In this document: piece after piece, positions 33,499-42,757 of the stretch | Layout: every line of letters starts with the position of its first letter | Position numbering within the stretch: position 1 is the first letter of the stretch | DNA from: Winogradskyella eckloniae | GTDB lineage: Bacteria > Bacteroidota > Bacteroidia > Flavobacteriales > Flavobacteriaceae | Direction: 5' to 3' | Assembly: GCF_013249045.1 (NCBI RefSeq) | Contig: NZ_JABRWP010000002.1 | Location: 310,001-374,000, forward strand | DNA length: 64,000 bases | Position numbers and translations under genes: made by a program | Notes under the pieces: generated by a model | Database searches by the model: none | The model's input: only the letters and a program-made list of their open reading frames with translations | What the model was told of the DNA's origin: nothing

Positions 33499-34179
33499 TT
33501 AAATATGAAGTAAAATAGGCGAGCCTTTATTATAGTGTTTTTTGAAAACCGTTTTACCATGAAAAACAGTAGAAAAACTAGAGTATGTTTGAATGGCTTT
33601 CCGAAGTTTTAAGAGTAGCTTTTTAATCTTAATAGCTAAAGGTTTGAAACTTTCTAAGATGATTTCAAAATCGGAAGCATCATCGATATCTGATAAGGTT
33701 TCAAGATAAGTTGTTTTTATTTGTTGCTGTTGTAATTCCGTATTTAAACAATGACGAAGCTGTTTCGTTTGCCAAGGTAAATTCTGAATTTTAGTTGTAT
33801 TAAAATGTGTTTTCTTGAAACCCATTAAATAAAAACCACCATCCGTAGAAGGTCCTAAAACTAAATCGGAATCAGTTAGCTTGTCCTTCGCTTTTAAAAT
33901 GTGATTGGCTGTAAGATGAGGAATATCGTTACCAAGTGTAATTACTTGTTTGAACCCTTTGTTGTAAATGGCAGCAATAGCATTTGTAAAACGCTCGCCA
34001 AAAGTGTTTCCTATTTGTTCTTTTTCAGAACAATGAAAATAAGGTAAACCTGTTTTTTTAACCGTTTTAACCGTTTCTGTATTAAGCAATTCAAAAAAAT
34101 CAGCAGAAGAATGGGATGTAGACATCAATTCTTTTTCTGCAGAATTTGCAAAGATTAATATGGCGGTTTGGTTATTCAT
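33499..34179 (-). CDS. DUF2064 / TIGR04282-like glycosyltransferase, second copy
   Basis: The 226-residue protein shares NTFGERFTNAIAAIYNKGF, VITLGNDIPHLT, LGPSTDGGFYLMGF and LSDIDDASDF with the copy at 25408-26034. It lacks the N-terminal KTRLA block. It has a basic C-terminal tail of about 50 residues (KIKKLLLKLRKAI...) that the first copy lacks. The two copies are probably not redundant. It lies directly downstream of arsS, with a long inverted repeat between. Confidence 0.8.
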   Translation of the reverse strand: MNNQTAILIFANSAEKELMSTSHSSADFFELLNTETVKTVKKTGLPYFHCSEKEQIGNTFGERFTNAIAAIYNKGFKQVITLGNDIPHLTANHILKAKDKLTDSDLVLGPSTDGGFYLMGFKKTHFNTTKIQNLPWQTKQLRHCLNTELQQQQIKTTYLETLSDIDDASDFEIILESFKPLAIKIKKLLLKLRKAIQTYSSFSTVFHGKTVFKKHYNKGSPILLHI

Positions 34180-34184
34180 ATGTC

Positions 34185-34252
34185 ATTCCTGCGAAGGCAG
34201 AAATCTAATAATTTTGGTTTCTTTATTTCTAGATTCCTGCCTTTACAGGAAT
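34185..34252. repeat. Long inverted repeat of the ATTCCTGC family
   Basis: Arms of about 23 bases (from 34185 and ending at 34252) are complementary at about 20 positions, and each arm holds a smaller TCCTGC palindrome. It lies between the arsS stop and the next gene on the minus strand, so it could form a stable RNA hairpin that separates the two messages. Confidence 0.65.
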
Positions 34253-34256
34253 TGGG

Positions 34257-35318
34257 TTAAGCAACAACACCTTGGCAGCTGCTTCCTGCACCAGCAGTGC
34301 AACCGTAACAATGTTGTGAAATGACGATGTTTCGTCCTTCTAATAATTCTTCATTAAATTCTGAAATATGTTTAGACTTGCTGTTTACAGGCAATTCTAA
34401 CATCTGGTTAAAATCACAATCAAACAAATAGCCATCCCAACTAATAGAAATGGTGTTGGTACACATTACATTTTCTACAGCAGCTGGATTGTAGGCTTCA
34501 ACCAAAGAATACATATAATCTTCGTAATTTTCTGAAGCAATAAGGAAATCTAAAAATCGCGCAATTGGTAAGTTAGTAATGGCAAATAAATTGTGAAATT
34601 CAATACCAAAATCTTCCATCAAAGCTTTTTTGAAATCCTTTTCCATAGCGGCTTGGTCTCCTGGTAAAAAGGCACCAGACGGGTTGTACACTAAATCGAG
34701 ACGTAAATCACTGTCTGGCATGCCGTAACCAACCGCATTTAATTCTTGTAAGGCTTTAATGGATTTATCAAAAACTCCATCGCCTCGTTGTTTGTCGGTT
34801 TTTCCACGCGTCCAATGTGGCATAGAACTCACCACATGCACATTGTGTTTTTTAAAGAATTCTGGTAAATCGTAATATTTTTTATTGGCTCTAATAATGG
34901 TTAGGTTAGAACGTACAATGAAATCTTTAATTCCCGCTTTAGCAGCTTCTTCAACAAACCATCTAAAATCTGGATTCATTTCTGGTGCACCACCTGTTAA
35001 ATCTAAGGTGTGTGCGCCTGTGTTTTTAATCACCTCAAGACATTGTCTCATGGTATCTCTGGTCATTATTTCCTTACGGTCTGGACCAGCATCTACGTGG
35101 CAATGGTCGCAAACTTGGTTGCACATGTAGCCTACATTGATTTGTAGAATTTCGAGCTTTTTTGCTTTTAAGGGAAATTGATTTGTTTCAGAAATCTTAG
35201 CTTTAAACGTTGGTAATTCTCCATTCTGAAAAATACCATTAGAAAGTATTTCTAATTGCTTGTTGCTTTGCGCTAAATCGCTTCCTTGCTTTTTTAGTGA
35301 TTTTGTTGCTGTCGCCAT
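34257..35318 (-). CDS. arsS: Arsenosugar biosynthesis radical SAM protein ArsS
   Basis: The 353-residue protein has the radical SAM cluster CNQVCDHCH (CxxxCxxC, about residue 66), followed by VDAGPDRKEIM and TLDLTGGAPEMNPDF. The C-terminal domain (DUF3641-like) ends with the Cys-rich CYGCTAGAGSSCQG. This layout is diagnostic of the ArsS family, which is thought to add the 5'-deoxyadenosyl group to a methylated arsenical. The usual partner ArsM (As(III) S-adenosylmethionine methyltransferase) is not in this window. It is preceded by the AhpD-like gene with a 54-base gap. Confidence 0.93.
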   Translation of the reverse strand: MATATKSLKKQGSDLAQSNKQLEILSNGIFQNGELPTFKAKISETNQFPLKAKKLEILQINVGYMCNQVCDHCHVDAGPDRKEIMTRDTMRQCLEVIKNTGAHTLDLTGGAPEMNPDFRWFVEEAAKAGIKDFIVRSNLTIIRANKKYYDLPEFFKKHNVHVVSSMPHWTRGKTDKQRGDGVFDKSIKALQELNAVGYGMPDSDLRLDLVYNPSGAFLPGDQAAMEKDFKKALMEDFGIEFHNLFAITNLPIARFLDFLIASENYEDYMYSLVEAYNPAAVENVMCTNTISISWDGYLFDCDFNQMLELPVNSKSKHISEFNEELLEGRNIVISQHCYGCTAGAGSSCQGVVA

Positions 35319-35372
35319 TAATTAAATTATCTTATAAATTCTTACGTAACAAACTAGAGATTGGTTTTAAGG

Positions 35373-35708
35373 TTAACCATCTAATTTATTTACTTTATTC
35401 ATCATTTGCACACCATGTACTAAGGTTGCGCCACTTTTAATAGCAGCACCAACATGTATGGCTTCCATCATTTCTTCTTTGGTTACACCTCTTTGAAGCG
35501 AATCTTTTGTATACGCATCAATGCAATAAGGACATTGTTCTGTATGTGCTACAGCTAAAGCGATTAACGATTTTTCACGAGCAGTAAGTGCGCCTTCTTC
35601 AAAAACTTTTCCGTAATAGTCAAAGAATTTGTTTCCTAGTTCTTCACTCCATTCTGTGATTTTTCCAAATTTGCGTAAATCTGCTGCGTCGTAATATGGT
35701 TTAGACAT
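35373..35708 (-). CDS. AhpD-like (carboxymuconolactone decarboxylase fold) peroxidase-related protein
   Basis: The 111-residue protein has LIALAVAHTEQCPYCIDAYTK with the CxxC redox pair of AhpD proteins, and HVGAAIKSGATLVHG. This matches the small alkylhydroperoxidase-like proteins that accompany arsS (TIGR04169-type). It likely acts as a thiol redox partner. It appears to be the first gene of the arsS transcript. Confidence 0.9.
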   Translation of the reverse strand: MSKPYYDAADLRKFGKITEWSEELGNKFFDYYGKVFEEGALTAREKSLIALAVAHTEQCPYCIDAYTKDSLQRGVTKEEMMEAIHVGAAIKSGATLVHGVQMMNKVNKLDG

Positions 35709-35793
35709 AATGTATTTTTTAAGATTTGAATCAAAAATTGTTTTGTCGAAATGATTTCAAAGACTTAACAAAATTTGAAATTAATTTTATCGA

Positions 35794-36690
35794 TTAGTAT
35801 TTTGTTAGTTGCGGTAAGGAATATTCAGTGATTTGAATCACATCATTTTTTCTAACCGTTTTATCTAAAAAGTAGAAAACATCATCTAAATCATTAATGT
35901 TTACTGAGGCGACCTCATGAGCACCTCCTTTTACAATGTTGAAATAATATGGTGTTTCTAAGTCTTCAAGTTTTTTTACGATGGTGTTGGGTCCATCTAA
36001 CATCATATAGCCAGCTTTGTTGGGTAGGCAATTGTGATGAGGTGCTGTGCCAAAAGGAACTGTGGTATCGTCTGTACCATGGAAAAGTACAGTTGGTATA
36101 GCGTTAGAAGTTGTAATATCTTCACTATTTAAAATGGCACCAGAAAAAGAAATCGCTGCAGCATAGTTTATAGAATCATAAGCCGTATCGTTAGACAAGA
36201 AAAATCGTTTCATAAAAACAGTATGTAGAATAATTTCAGCGCCTGCACTGCTTCCTGCTGCAACTATTTTACTGGTATCTACTTGTAGTGTTTTACTATT
36301 TTCATATATAAATTGGGTAGCGTCTAAAAAATCGAGAACACCTTGATTAAAGGTAAAAAGTTTGTCTTCTTTAGAACATTTACAGCCAAAACCGGTTTTT
36401 GTGCCTCTTCTTAATAAACGATAAGAAATGGAAACGCCAATGTAATTTTTAGAAGCGGCAAAGTTAGCCATGTTTTTTTCGTCTGTACCAGCACGACTTC
36501 CTCCAGAAAATCCGCCACCATGCATCCAAACCACAACAGGTAAACTGTCTGTTTCTTTTATGTTTTCAGGTGTATAAACATCCATTTTAAGGGTATCTAT
36601 TCCTTTAATGGCATACGTGTAAGTTTTTATGTTTTGAGCGAAGCCTATGGCAAATGAAAAAAAAAGAAAGACTGCGAATAAATGTTTCAT
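35794..36690 (-). CDS. Secreted alpha/beta hydrolase (carboxylesterase-like)
   Basis: The 298-residue enzyme has a signal peptide (FLFFSFAIGFAQ), the HGGGFSGG oxyanion-hole motif, the nucleophile in GSSAGAE, the acid in HGTDDTTVPF and the His in GGAHEV. The arrangement is that of the BD-FAE / hormone-sensitive-lipase side of the superfamily. Extra Cys pairs (GFGCKCSKED) suggest disulfides in the periplasm. It is divergent from xdhC. The link to the arsenosugar genes is only positional. Confidence 0.85.
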   Translation of the reverse strand: MKHLFAVFLFFSFAIGFAQNIKTYTYAIKGIDTLKMDVYTPENIKETDSLPVVVWMHGGGFSGGSRAGTDEKNMANFAASKNYIGVSISYRLLRRGTKTGFGCKCSKEDKLFTFNQGVLDFLDATQFIYENSKTLQVDTSKIVAAGSSAGAEIILHTVFMKRFFLSNDTAYDSINYAAAISFSGAILNSEDITTSNAIPTVLFHGTDDTTVPFGTAPHHNCLPNKAGYMMLDGPNTIVKKLEDLETPYYFNIVKGGAHEVASVNINDLDDVFYFLDKTVRKNDVIQITEYSLPQLTKY

Positions 36691-36819
36691 GAAATCAAAT
36701 TTAGGTCAAAAAAAGTAAAATGTTATTGAGAACTATTTTTTTATAAGAAATGATTGTGTTTAAATTTACTAGAGCCAAACCCAAAATGTATTACTTTTAA
36801 TTTTCTTTTTATCTCGTAA

Positions 36820-37587
36820 ATGCAAAATTGGATTACTCTTTTAGCCGAATTTAAACAAAAGCGAATACCTGTAGCGTTAGTAACCGTTACCAAATGTTTA
36901 GGTTCCACGCCATGTGTAGTTGGTTCACGATTAATAGTGACACGTGATAAAAAAAATTATGGCACCATAGGTGGTGGAAAACTAGAATTCAATGCCATAG
37001 ATGAAGCTATCGTTGCGTTAAAGGAAAATAGAATTATGACGTCAACATATACATTAGGTCCAGAATTTGAACAATGTTGTGGTGGCAAAGTAGAATTTAT
37101 AATAGAACCCATGAATCAATCGCCAGAGTTATTTTTGTTTGGAGCAGGTCATATTGGTGTAGAAATCGCGAAGTTATTGGTAGATACGCCTTTTGAGGTT
37201 AATCTCATAGATTCTCGAGATAATTGGTTGTCTAATCTTAATTTAGATAAAGAAATTAAGACACATCAAACCTCTGAAACCGATTTTAAAACCTTTAAGG
37301 ATGTAGTAGAATGGGGAAATAACTGTTATGTTTTAGTATTGACTCATAATCACGCCATTGATTTTGATATTATAGCCATGGCTTTGCAACAAGAAACAAA
37401 ATTTTTGGGTTTAATTGGTAGTAAAACGAAGAAAGTGCGGTTTAATAATATGCTTATCAATGATCTGAAAATTGAAGAAGGAATGCGTAATGTCGTTTGC
37501 CCAATTGGTTTAGATATTGGTGGAAATACACCAAAAGAAATTGCTATAAGTGTCGTTGCTCAGCTATTGCAAATTCATTATAAGTAG
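36820..37587 (+). CDS. xdhC: XdhC family protein (xanthine dehydrogenase maturation)
   Basis: The 255-residue protein has the N-terminal XdhC domain (KCLGSTPCVVGSRLIV, GTIGGGKLEFNAI, CCGGKVEFI) and a C-terminal Rossmann domain (ELFLFGAGHIGVEIAKLL) ending with GLIGSKTKK. XdhC binds molybdenum cofactor and helps its sulfuration and insertion into xanthine dehydrogenase. The dehydrogenase subunits are encoded on the opposite strand just downstream, convergently. Confidence 0.92.
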   Translation: MQNWITLLAEFKQKRIPVALVTVTKCLGSTPCVVGSRLIVTRDKKNYGTIGGGKLEFNAIDEAIVALKENRIMTSTYTLGPEFEQCCGGKVEFIIEPMNQSPELFLFGAGHIGVEIAKLLVDTPFEVNLIDSRDNWLSNLNLDKEIKTHQTSETDFKTFKDVVEWGNNCYVLVLTHNHAIDFDIIAMALQQETKFLGLIGSKTKKVRFNNMLINDLKIEEGMRNVVCPIGLDIGGNTPKEIAISVVAQLLQIHYK

Positions 37588-37676
37588 GAAATAGGTTATT
37601 GCCACACCACATAATCGTATTTGTGTTTCTGTGATGAGGATAAAACCAATAAAATTTCTATTGTATAGGAATTGGC

Positions 37677-38066
37677 TTAACTAAAAAGTGTTTCACTCAA
37701 TGCATAATAAATAGCCATTAATGCCGAAAATATAGCACTTCCTAAAAATCGCCATTTTAATTTAAAGCGATTTTGAATGATATAATTAGCCACAAAAGAA
37801 ATAGGAATATTGACTAAAAACGACCAAAAGGCAATCTCCAAAAGGTTGAAACCAATAGCTTCAAACTGACCTGAAAATAATTTAATAAATAATAAATGCC
37901 TTGCAATCCATAACGGATTAAAATAGGCAATAGCCAAACCCGTTTTGGTTAAAGTTGCTTTTAATCCTTTTAAGGCGTTTGTTTTTTTTACAATCCAATC
38001 AAAATAATTTGGGATTTCAAATGCGTAAAAAGTAGCGCCAACAATTACCATTCCTAATAAGCGCAT
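37677..38066 (-). CDS. Small polytopic membrane protein, Mpv17-like, without a visible start codon
   Basis: From the first ATG (38066) this is 129 residues with three to four membrane segments, including PLWIARHLLFIKLFSG and EIAFWSFLVNIPISFVANYI. The coding pattern continues upstream in the same frame for 37 more codons to a stop at 38178-38180. The added residues (NITKGALIYSAGDTIAALLL) look like the real N-terminus and a further membrane segment, resembling the KG...GD pattern of Mpv17-type proteins. No ATG, GTG or TTG is present in that extension. It follows xdhB on the same strand. Function unknown. Confidence 0.55.
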   Translation of the reverse strand: MRLLGMVIVGATFYAFEIPNYFDWIVKKTNALKGLKATLTKTGLAIAYFNPLWIARHLLFIKLFSGQFEAIGFNLLEIAFWSFLVNIPISFVANYIIQNRFKLKWRFLGSAIFSALMAIYYALSETLFS

Positions 38067-38170
38067 CCAAGAAAACTCATCTAACAGAAGTGCAGCAATA
38101 GTGTCGCCAGCACTATAGATTAGTGCGCCTTTTGTAATGTTCGATTTTTTGTAGTGTAGTGCGATAGAAT

Positions 38171-40495
38171 TTATTTTTTATATAATCCCATCAAAACCTT
38201 TTCAGGTGTCATTGGTGCATGAAACTTTAAATCGTAATTAGGATTAAATGCTTTTATGGCATTCTGAAGTGCAAAATAAGCACCAATGCCATACATTAAA
38301 GGTGGTTCGCCAACGGCTTTAGATTTTAAAATAGCCATGTCATTACCTTCTGTTTCAACCGGAATCACTTCAACTGTTTTTGGTACTGAAAATATATCCG
38401 GAACTTTGTAGGTAGATAAAGCATTAGATAATAAACGTCCATCTTTGTTATAAGCGATTTCTTCCATAGTCATCCAACCAATTCCTTGAATTAAGGCGCC
38501 TTCTACCTGACCTAAATCAATACCTTCACTCATACTTTTACCGTAATCATGAACGATTTTTACAGCGTCAAATTCATAAGTACCGCGCGTACAATCTATA
38601 GTAGCTGTTGTAATTGCTGTGCCGTAAACGTGATAGGCGAATGGATGCCCTTTTTCTTTGGTTTTATCAAAGTGAATTTCTGGTGTGGCATAATGCGCAT
38701 TTTCGGTTAATGCCACACGTTTTAGCATGGCAGAACTAATGAGACTTGTCCAAGATAACTCCGACTTCTTGCCATTCACGTAAACAAATTCTTTATTTAA
38801 TGTAATACTGTTTTCTGATACATTTAGATCTTGTGAGGCTACAGATTTTAATCGTTCTAATAATGCTGTGCAAGCCATTAATGTCGCTTTTCCGTTTAAA
38901 TCTGCCGTAGAACTGGCAGCAGAAGGCGAGGTATTGGCAACTCTAGTGGTATTGGTCGTTTCAATTTTAATGTGCTCAATAGAAACAGAAAATACATCAG
39001 CTACAATTTGCATCATTTTGGTATTTACACCTTGTCCCATTTCTACAGCAGCTGTGCTAACACCAATACTGCCATCTAAATAAATATGAACTAAAGCACG
39101 TGCATGATTCATTGGAGTGTTGGTGAACGAAATACCAAAGGTAATTGGCATAAACGATAGTCCTTTTTTAAACGCTGTATTGTTTTTGTTGAATTCGGAA
39201 ACCTCTTGTTCCATAGCTTCAATGTTAAACAGTTGTTTTGCCGAATGCCATGTGTTTTTAGCTTCTACTTTTTTAGCAATTTGTCCGTATGAAAATGTAT
39301 CGTTTTCATCTAATAAGTTGGCTTCTTGGATGGCTCTTGGACTTACACCAATTTCATGTGCTGCTTTCGCAATGGCAGATTCTATTACAAACATACCTTG
39401 TGGACCTCCAAAACCTCTAAAGGCTGTGTTTGGTGGTAGATTGGTTTTACAACTTAGTACTTTGGTCGTTACATTGGGTACATAATAACTGTTGGTAGCA
39501 TGAAATAAAGTACGCTCGGCAATAGCTGGTGATAAATCTGCTGCGGCACCAGAATTTTGTAAAAATTCAGATTGATAGGCTAGGATTTTTAAGTCTTTGG
39601 TTAAGCCAATTTTATAGGTGCTTTCGTAAGGATGACGTTTGCCAGTCATCCGTAAATCATCATGCCGATTTAGAATCAGTTTTACCGATTGATTTAAATG
39701 AAAAGTTGCCAAGGCAGCCATTACAGCCCAAGGTGTCGCTTGGTCTTCTTTGCCACCAAATCCGCCACCAAGACGTGTGACATCAACTTCAATTTTATGC
39801 ATGGCAACACCCAAAACCTGCGCTACTGTTTTCTGCACAGCAGTTGGACCTTGAGTAGAGGAGGTAATTTTTATATTGCCATTTTCTAAAGGCTCAGCAT
39901 AAGCACCTTGCGCTTCAATATATAAATGTTCTTGACCGTTAGAAAAGGTTTCGCCTTCAAAAATATAATCACAATCAGCAAATGCTTTTTCGGTATCTCC
40001 TAAACTAAAAGAACGTGGTGCATTAATAAAACTACCTTTTGCTTTTGCTTCTTTTGCTGTTGTGATTACCGGAAGTTCTTCAATATCTATGCTAATTAAA
40101 TCTCTAGCTTTTCTGGCAATAAATTCAGATTCTGCCACAATTAAGGCAATTGGCATACCCCAAAAATGAACTTCATGTTCTGCGAATAAAGGTTCATCAG
40201 GAATAATTCCTCCAATTTCGTTTTCGCCAGGAACATCTTTGTAAGTGAAAATACGTTCAACACCTTGCAAAGCTTCGGCTTTAGAATAGTCGATGCTTTT
40301 AATTTTTCCATGTGCTTTTGGCGAATCAAAAACCACTGCGTGAAAAGTGCCTTGTCTAATATTTACATCGTCTACATACAAGGATTCGCCACGAACATGT
40401 GTGTAAGAATCGAGGTTTTTAATACTCTTTTTTAGAGACTTAGAAACCGCATCTAATTTTGAACCTAAGATTTTATTATCTGTGTTTTTATGCAT
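38171..40495 (-). CDS. xdhB: Xanthine dehydrogenase, molybdopterin-binding subunit
   Basis: The 774-residue subunit contains RLGGGFGGKED, NTAFRGFGGPQGMFV (substrate arginine region), AAVEMGQGVNTKM, LIQGIGWMTMEE and the catalytic Glu in KAVGEPPLMYG. It hydroxylates hypoxanthine and xanthine to urate with its partner. It begins 8 bases inside the small-subunit gene, so translation is coupled. Length is normal for the split two-subunit enzyme. Confidence 0.95.
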   Translation of the reverse strand: MHKNTDNKILGSKLDAVSKSLKKSIKNLDSYTHVRGESLYVDDVNIRQGTFHAVVFDSPKAHGKIKSIDYSKAEALQGVERIFTYKDVPGENEIGGIIPDEPLFAEHEVHFWGMPIALIVAESEFIARKARDLISIDIEELPVITTAKEAKAKGSFINAPRSFSLGDTEKAFADCDYIFEGETFSNGQEHLYIEAQGAYAEPLENGNIKITSSTQGPTAVQKTVAQVLGVAMHKIEVDVTRLGGGFGGKEDQATPWAVMAALATFHLNQSVKLILNRHDDLRMTGKRHPYESTYKIGLTKDLKILAYQSEFLQNSGAAADLSPAIAERTLFHATNSYYVPNVTTKVLSCKTNLPPNTAFRGFGGPQGMFVIESAIAKAAHEIGVSPRAIQEANLLDENDTFSYGQIAKKVEAKNTWHSAKQLFNIEAMEQEVSEFNKNNTAFKKGLSFMPITFGISFTNTPMNHARALVHIYLDGSIGVSTAAVEMGQGVNTKMMQIVADVFSVSIEHIKIETTNTTRVANTSPSAASSTADLNGKATLMACTALLERLKSVASQDLNVSENSITLNKEFVYVNGKKSELSWTSLISSAMLKRVALTENAHYATPEIHFDKTKEKGHPFAYHVYGTAITTATIDCTRGTYEFDAVKIVHDYGKSMSEGIDLGQVEGALIQGIGWMTMEEIAYNKDGRLLSNALSTYKVPDIFSVPKTVEVIPVETEGNDMAILKSKAVGEPPLMYGIGAYFALQNAIKAFNPNYDLKFHAPMTPEKVLMGLYKK

Positions 40496-41924
40496 GTTGA
40501 ATAAAATCGTTTAAAGTGAATTGCTCTGGAAATATCATCGTGAAATGCGCATAGAATAATTGTCTTGCCAATAAGCGCTTATAATCACTTGTACCACGAA
40601 CATCGCTAATTGGACTAATTTCAGTTTGAAGTATGTCGTTGGCTTCTAAAATAGTTACTGATGTTAATGGTTTTCCTGTTAAAAAAGCGGATGTTTTATG
40701 TAAATATTTAGGAATTGCGGCAACACCTCCAACGGAAATATGGGCTTTTAAAATAACATCGTTTTCTGTTGTGATTTGAAGTGCAGAATTCACACTGGCA
40801 ATATCTAAATGAGTTCGTTTACAGACTTTTTCAAAATTAAAAAACGATGCTTTTGTTGGTAATTTAAAGCTGATATTTTTAATGAGTTCGTGATCTTGCA
40901 AGTCGTAAGTTTTGTAGCCTTGATAAAAATCTTTAAGGAAAATTTTACGTTCGTTTTTATTCTCATTTGAAATAGTAATAGTACTATTTAACGCTAAAAA
41001 GAAAATGGTCATATCTCCGATTGGCGAAGCATTAACCAAGTTGCCACCAAAGGAAGCCATGTTTCTAATTTGCTCTGAAGAGACTAATTTTAGGTGCTTT
41101 TTTAAATTCGGAAAATAGTGATTCAATTCGGTGTGATTCCATAAATCAGACACGGTTGAATTGGCACCAATGGTACACATTCCGTTTTCAATAGCGATGC
41201 CTTTCAGATAATCTTTTTCCGCAATAAGATGAACTTTATTATCAATTAAATGGTCTGCTTGTTGCACGTATAAATCCGTTCCGCCAGAAACAAATTGTCC
41301 TTTTGGTTGGTTTAAATCTTTTGCTTTTAAATCTTTTATACGTTGTGGAATGGTTTCAAAATACTCAGGGATAAATCCGTTTTTAATTAACCATTCTGTT
41401 GCAGTAGTATCTTTGTTTTCTAATTTTTCTACGACGTGATGTGCGGCTTTTTCAATAGACTTATAACCTGTGCATCTGCAAATGTTTCCGCTAATAGCAT
41501 CTAGAGCATTAGCGTAATTATTCTCTGAATTTGACAAGGCAAAACCAGTGAGCGCGACGACAAAACCAGGTGTGCAAAATCCGCATTGTGTAGCGTAATT
41601 TGACTTCATGGCGTCTTGGGCTGTGGTTAGTTGGTCTTGTAGGTTAGTGCCTTCAACCGTTACAATATGTTTGCCATGTGCATTTCCTAATGGCGAAATA
41701 CAAGACGTTATGCTTTTGTATTCTATAGTGTCGTTTTCTAGTGTGCCAACTAGTACTGTGCAAGCACCACAATCGCCTTCGCGACACCCAATTTTGGTAC
41801 CTGTGAGACGTTGTTGGTAACGTACAAAATCCAATAAAGTCATTCCAGAATTTTCTGAAGTGGTTATGGTTTTGTTGTTTAGGATGAAGGTTATCAATAT
41901 TTTAAATTTTATTGTTTTGTTCAT
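40488..41924 (-). CDS. xdhA: Xanthine dehydrogenase, small subunit (2Fe-2S and FAD)
   Basis: I choose ATG 41924 (478 residues; MNKTIKFKILITFILNNK). The plant-type 2Fe-2S cluster is GCREGDCGACTVLVG, and the second cluster domain has QCGFCTPGFVVALTG and GNICRCTGYKSIE. The FAD domain carries FVSGGTDLYVQ and RNMASFGGNLVNASPIGDM. Electrons pass from the Mo centre through both clusters to FAD and NAD+. It is the first gene of the xdhA-xdhB pair. Confidence 0.95.
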   Translation of the reverse strand: MNKTIKFKILITFILNNKTITTSENSGMTLLDFVRYQQRLTGTKIGCREGDCGACTVLVGTLENDTIEYKSITSCISPLGNAHGKHIVTVEGTNLQDQLTTAQDAMKSNYATQCGFCTPGFVVALTGFALSNSENNYANALDAISGNICRCTGYKSIEKAAHHVVEKLENKDTTATEWLIKNGFIPEYFETIPQRIKDLKAKDLNQPKGQFVSGGTDLYVQQADHLIDNKVHLIAEKDYLKGIAIENGMCTIGANSTVSDLWNHTELNHYFPNLKKHLKLVSSEQIRNMASFGGNLVNASPIGDMTIFFLALNSTITISNENKNERKIFLKDFYQGYKTYDLQDHELIKNISFKLPTKASFFNFEKVCKRTHLDIASVNSALQITTENDVILKAHISVGGVAAIPKYLHKTSAFLTGKPLTSVTILEANDILQTEISPISDVRGTSDYKRLLARQLFYAHFTMIFPEQFTLNDFIQHA

Positions 41925-42104
41925 TTTGTCTTGAAACAAAACGAACCAAAAGTTCAAAACGATTTATTAGGAAATTACTCATCTCGTTTTTATTTGTTTT
42001 ATAATGAATTCGTGAATGCAAAGCATTTGTTAAATCAAAATTTAATATTTATCGATTAAAATCCTTTAAATAAGTATGATAATTGATCAGATTTATTAAT
42101 TTTT

Positions 42105-42160
42105 CACACTTCACACTTCACACTTCACACTTCACACTTCACACTTCACACTTCACACTT
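42105..42160. repeat. Heptanucleotide tandem repeat, eight units of CACACTT
   Basis: Eight perfect copies of CACACTT, 56 bases, reach the stop codon of the guanine deaminase gene. The unit length of 7 is not a multiple of 3. The rest of the gap 41925-42104 is AT-rich with no gene seen. Copy number is likely variable between strains. Confidence 0.95.
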
Positions 42161-42636
42161 TAATACTCCGTCTTATCCACTTTCTTAGTCCATTCTTGAA
42201 ACGGTTCTAAAGCCACTTCTCTTGCTAATTGTTCAAACGGAATGCTTCGTTTTTCGTAAGGTAACGGAATTTCTTTATATATAAACTCGTCATCAAAGCC
42301 AATATTTGCAGCATCTATTTGGTTGCTTCCGTAATATACTTTGTCTGGTCGCGCCCAATAAATAGCACCTAAACACATTGGGCAAGGTTCGCAAGAGGTG
42401 TAAATTTCGCAACCATCTAATTGAAACGAATCTAAGTTTTTACAAGCATCTCTAATGGCTGTAACTTCGGCATGTGCTGTTGGGTCGTTGGTTGAGGTTA
42501 CTTTATTGTTGCCTCGTCCTACAATTTTTCCGTCTTTTACTACAACGCATCCAAAGGGTCCTCCTTCATTATTATGCATGCCTTTTAAAGCTGCGTTAAC
42601 AGCTTCTTTCATAAATTGTTCTTTAGTATTACACAT
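42160..42636 (-). CDS. guaD: Guanine deaminase (CMP/dCMP deaminase fold)
   Basis: I choose ATG 42636 (158 residues; MCNTKEQFMKEAVNAAL), since the longer in-frame start at 42717 lies over the metX terminator. Zinc motifs are PTAHAEVTAIRDAC (HAE) and TSCEPCPMCLGAIYWA (PCxxC). The C-terminus (RREVALEPFQEW-like AREVALEPFQEW) matches Bacillus-type guanine deaminase rather than TadA. Guanine becomes xanthine, the substrate of the enzyme encoded next to it. Confidence 0.88.
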   Translation of the reverse strand: MCNTKEQFMKEAVNAALKGMHNNEGGPFGCVVVKDGKIVGRGNNKVTSTNDPTAHAEVTAIRDACKNLDSFQLDGCEIYTSCEPCPMCLGAIYWARPDKVYYGSNQIDAANIGFDDEFIYKEIPLPYEKRSIPFEQLAREVALEPFQEWTKKVDKTEY

Positions 42637-42707
42637 TAAATGTAGTTTTTTATTTAAGGTTTTATTGACAATTGTCTTACAAGCTAATATACTATTTTTA
42701 AAAATAG

Positions 42708-42735
42708 AAAAGCCCAAACGTGAATTTGGGCTTTT
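42708..42735 (-). terminator. Bidirectional rho-independent terminator after metX
   Basis: An 11-base stem (AAAAGCCCAAA / TTTGGGCTTTT) with a 6-base loop lies 22 bases beyond the metX stop. On the minus strand it runs into CTATTTTT. Confidence 0.85.
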
Positions 42736-42757
42736 ATTATTATGCTTATAATTACTA

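Noticed and set aside
39117..39485. 122-codon open frame opposite xdhB
   Set aside because: The minus strand there encodes conserved xanthine dehydrogenase motifs; the plus-strand frame is incidental.
42105..42160. CRISPR-like array
   Set aside because: Units of 7 bases are directly adjacent with no spacers; no cas gene is present.
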